Below the pieces are notes generated by a model. That model saw nothing but the letters and a program-made list of their open reading frames with translations, searched no databases and was not told where the DNA came from. Source: Stutzerimonas stutzeri (GTDB lineage Bacteria > Pseudomonadota > Gammaproteobacteria > Pseudomonadales > Pseudomonadaceae). From it: 64,000 nucleotides of DNA. The position numbers and the translations under genes are program-made. This document shows positions 63,326 to 64,000 of this stretch, in pieces (the first letter of the stretch is position 1; every line of letters starts with the position of its first letter). Location of the stretch: contig NZ_CP036186.1 in NCBI RefSeq assembly GCF_015291885.1, forward strand, positions 1,866,001 through 1,930,000, in the 5' to 3' direction.

Positions 63326-64000
63326 GTGACAAATCAAGCACTGGTGGTCGGCGCAAGTGGAATAGTCGGAACGGCTGTCTCGCGGCTGTTGGCCAAAGAC
63401 GGCTGGACGGTAGCCGGACTCGCTCGGCGGCCGAACGCCGAAGCTGGCGTGACTCCGATCCGTGCAGACCTGCTCGACCCTCCCGCACTCAGCTCCACCC
63501 TGAGCAGCGTCGCTCCCTCTCACGTCTTTCTGACTACCTGGGCCCGCCAAGCCAGCGAAGCGGAGAATATCCGCGTCAATGCACAGATGGTGCGTAACGT
63601 GCTCGAAGCCATCCGGTCTTCCGGTTCGGTTCGTCACGTCGCGCTAGTGACCGGCCTCAAGCACTATCTCGGCCCATTCGAAGCCTATGGTAAGGGCACG
63701 CTGCCGCAAACACCGTTCCGTGAAGATCAAGGTCGCTTGGAAGTCGAGAATTTCTATTACGCTCAGGAAGACGAGCTTTTCTCTGCGGCGGCCCGGGACG
63801 GCTTTACCTGGAGCGTTCACCGGCCTCATACCATCACCGGAATTGCCGTGGGCAATGCCATGAATATGGCGACCACTCTAGCGGTCTACGCATCAATCTG
63901 CCGCTTTACCGGGCGCCCGTTTCGCTTTCCGGGATCTGAAGTCCAGTGGAACAGCCTGACCGACATGACAGACGCTGGCCAGCTCGCAAAGCACCTGCGC
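63326..64000 (+). CDS. NAD(P)-binding SDR/PRISE-like reductase (3' end missing)
   Basis: A GTG start at 63326 follows GGAGG. The 225 codons present show the N-terminal dinucleotide motif ALVVGASGIVGTAVSRLLA, RADLLDP, VFLTTWARQASEAEN, VRHVALVTGLKHYLGPFEAY and WSVHRPHTITGIAVGNAMN. These match atypical SDRs of the progesterone 5-beta-reductase/iridoid synthase-like (PRISE) type that reduce enones. The gene continues past the window. Control by the divergent HxlR gene is inferred from layout. Confidence 0.85.
   Translation, partial: MTNQALVVGASGIVGTAVSRLLAKDGWTVAGLARRPNAEAGVTPIRADLLDPPALSSTLSSVAPSHVFLTTWARQASEAENIRVNAQMVRNVLEAIRSSGSVRHVALVTGLKHYLGPFEAYGKGTLPQTPFREDQGRLEVENFYYAQEDELFSAAARDGFTWSVHRPHTITGIAVGNAMNMATTLAVYASICRFTGRPFRFPGSEVQWNSLTDMTDAGQLAKHLR

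Overview
The window looks like chromosome of a Pseudomonas/Stutzerimonas-type gammaproteobacterium. Evidence seen here is the high GC with strong GC3 codon use, the linked blocks nrdB-nrdA-response regulator-sensor kinase and mlaA-PilZ-rssB-rssC-tal-dusA (orders I know from Pseudomonas), fadE, queF, DUF4404, and GTAG-type REP palindromes with a REP-associated tyrosine transposase (RAYT). The species assignment is inference.

Layout. 1-10.2 kb: the start of an rlhA-like U32 gene, a lipoprotein, and one giant cyclic beta-1,2-glucan synthase gene (2846 codons). 10.4-26.9 kb: many short, mostly single-gene units for small-molecule metabolism and stress, often as divergent regulator/target pairs: MerR with a CDF metal exporter, TetR with a DUF2855 protein, MarR with a CynX-like MFS carrier, and LysR with an azoreductase. 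26.9-32.4 kb: an accessory island. It holds one intact RAYT, three truncated RAYT 5' fragments, four paired REP units, three unusual cargo genes (a one-pass membrane protein, a small secreted Cys-rich protein, and an AT-rich P-loop ATPase) and an IS3-family (IS407-group-like) element. 32.4-41 kb: class Ia ribonucleotide reductase (nrdB, nrdA) with an NrdR box, a convergent OmpR/EnvZ-type two-component system, and a six-copy tandem array of about 148 bp built from paired REP-like palindromes. 41-48 kb: fadE, an MscS channel, a rhodanese, small secreted or membrane proteins and tRNA-Ser(GGA). 48-55 kb: an HD-GYP phosphodiesterase, a crotonase, a reduced arginine-succinyltransferase locus (aruC and astE kept, the four genes normally between them absent), an ABC-2 exporter and queF. 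55-61 kb: outer-membrane lipid asymmetry (mlaA), PilZ, the rssB/rssC partner switch, transaldolase and dusA. 61.5-64 kb: a ParD-like/methionine aminopeptidase pair with its own palindromic operator, then an HxlR regulator divergent from an NAD(P)-binding reductase that runs off the end.

The most unusual feature is the RAYT/REP island. In the intact unit the order on the minus strand is REP pair, RAYT, REP. In two of the degenerate units a RAYT 5' fragment is followed by an unrelated cargo gene. All three cargo genes end 5-12 bases from the same REP-linked tail sequence. This suggests REP-bounded cassettes in which the transposase body was exchanged for cargo. Promoters, terminators and operators are listed only where an inverted repeat or a known box can be read directly.
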